6,196 nt of DNA, taken from positions 1 to 6,196 of the forward strand of contig JAFAPG010000205.1 of assembly GCA_019247235.1 (NCBI GenBank). The letters are read 5' to 3'. Under the pieces are notes generated by a model that was given only the letters and a program-made list of their open reading frames with translations, ran no database searches and had not been told where the DNA came from. The translations under genes and the position numbers were made by a program. This DNA is from Acidobacteriota bacterium (GTDB lineage: Bacteria; Acidobacteriota; Terriglobia; Terriglobales; Acidobacteriaceae). This document shows positions 5,714 to 6,196 of this stretch, piece after piece. The number at the start of each line of letters is the position of its first letter. Positions within the stretch are counted from its first letter, which is position 1.

Positions 5714-6196
5714 TTAAGTTCCACCCAACGCCAAATAGAGAGCATTGCCGTCGGGAGTACCTAACCCGGTGCAGGCGTCCCAGCCTGGCCTCGCAGCGTA
5801 TTCGCCATTGCTGCCCGCGGTTATATCGTGAAATGTGCTCTCCCCACTCGAGGAGTAAAGCAGCGGATTTAAGTGTCCGACGTTTTTGCCTAGCCCCTGG
5901 TTAATGCGCGCCAGCAGTCCTGCCCACAGTGGAGCTACGGCGCTGGTTCCCCCAATCACGGTAGCGTTTCCGTCAACTAGTACGCTGTAACCCGACTGCG
6001 GGTCGGCATCGGCGGCCACGTCCGGCACCCCTCGGCCACTAAATCCGTTGGGCGCGGCAGGAATATTCGCGTTCTGTTGATAGTTGGGCAGAGCAAAAAC
6101 CTCGCTGACCCCCCCTCCCGTCGCACCTTCATTGCTGGACAGTTCGTTCCAGGCTTGCTCGCTAGCGATGGAGCTGTCAGAAAGGGTTAGCTTCGT
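5714..6196 (-). CDS. S53 (sedolisin/kumamolisin) peptidase, C-terminal part
   Basis: The last 160 residues of a secreted acid serine-carboxyl peptidase; the N-terminal pro-domain and the Glu/Asp part of the catalytic centre lie beyond the right edge. The frame is open to base 6196, so the internal GTG at 6028 is not a start. Counting from the edge, T26[11 protein letters not shown] and [12 protein letters not shown] match the loop and strand before the active site. G82-G83-T84-S85-A86 carries the catalytic serine S85. The C-terminal calcium site is visible as D124-I125 and then R136-P-G138-W-D140, with C142-TGLGTPDG after it, as in kumamolisin, but with a shorter loop between the two halves. 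The protein ends shortly after this, the usual family end, so no extra C-terminal domain is attached. It stops at TAA 5714-5716. Such enzymes degrade proteins outside the cell at low pH, fitting an acid-soil bacterium. Confidence 0.92.
   Translation of the reverse strand, partial: TKLTLSDSSIASEQAWNELSSNEGATGGGVSEVFALPNYQQNANIPAAPNGFSGRGVPDVAADADPQSGYSVLVDGNATVIGGTSAVAPLWAGLLARINQGLGKNVGHLNPLLYSSSGESTFHDITAGSNGEYAARPGWDACTGLGTPDGNALYLALGGT

Overview
The window looks like accessory chromosome from a soil-type Acidobacteriota (my guess is class Terriglobia). The reasons are moderate GC, a GspG-like pseudopilin ending typical of that group, a sedolisin (S53) peptidase, a secreted beta-lactamase-fold hydrolase and a small NTF2-fold immunity-like protein. 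The assignment comes from family recognition only and is moderate.

Layout from left to right: 1-280 (+), the 3' end of a type II secretion-like pseudopilin gene broken by one extra base; 281-479, a short gap with nothing recognisable; 480-1604 (-), an intact serine hydrolase of the beta-lactamase/penicillin-binding fold with a Tat-type signal; 1756-2218 (+), a small secreted-protein gene with at least two frameshifts; 2215-4247 (-), an intact two-gene operon; 4255-4332, its promoter and three 18-bp repeats; 4427-about 4709 (+), the left end of an IS1380-like element with only the transposase N-terminus; 4724-5049 (+), an NTF2-fold immunity-like gene with one base missing; 5090-5502 (+), a zinc-ribbon plus membrane-segment reading in two overlapping frames; 5503-5713, a gap; 5714-6196 (-), the C-terminal part of an S53 peptidase running off the right edge.

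The centrepiece is the operon at 2215-4332. Its first gene encodes a 395-residue protein that joins a PD-(D/E)XK nuclease-like N-terminal domain to a winged helix and a C-terminal region resembling AbiEi antitoxins. The second gene overlaps it by ATGA and encodes a 282-residue nucleotidyltransferase-fold protein with GG and DxD motifs. This fits a type IV (AbiE-like) toxin-antitoxin or phage-defence pair. It has a strong sigma70-like promoter (TTGACA, 17 bp, TATCAT) followed by three GGCC-centred repeats exactly 18 bp apart, a plausible autoregulatory operator.

The genes on the + strand are all frameshifted, truncated or split, while the four on the - strand are open throughout. This suggests an eroding island in which the toxin-antitoxin-like operon, the hydrolase and the peptidase are kept. 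Sequencing indels cannot be excluded.
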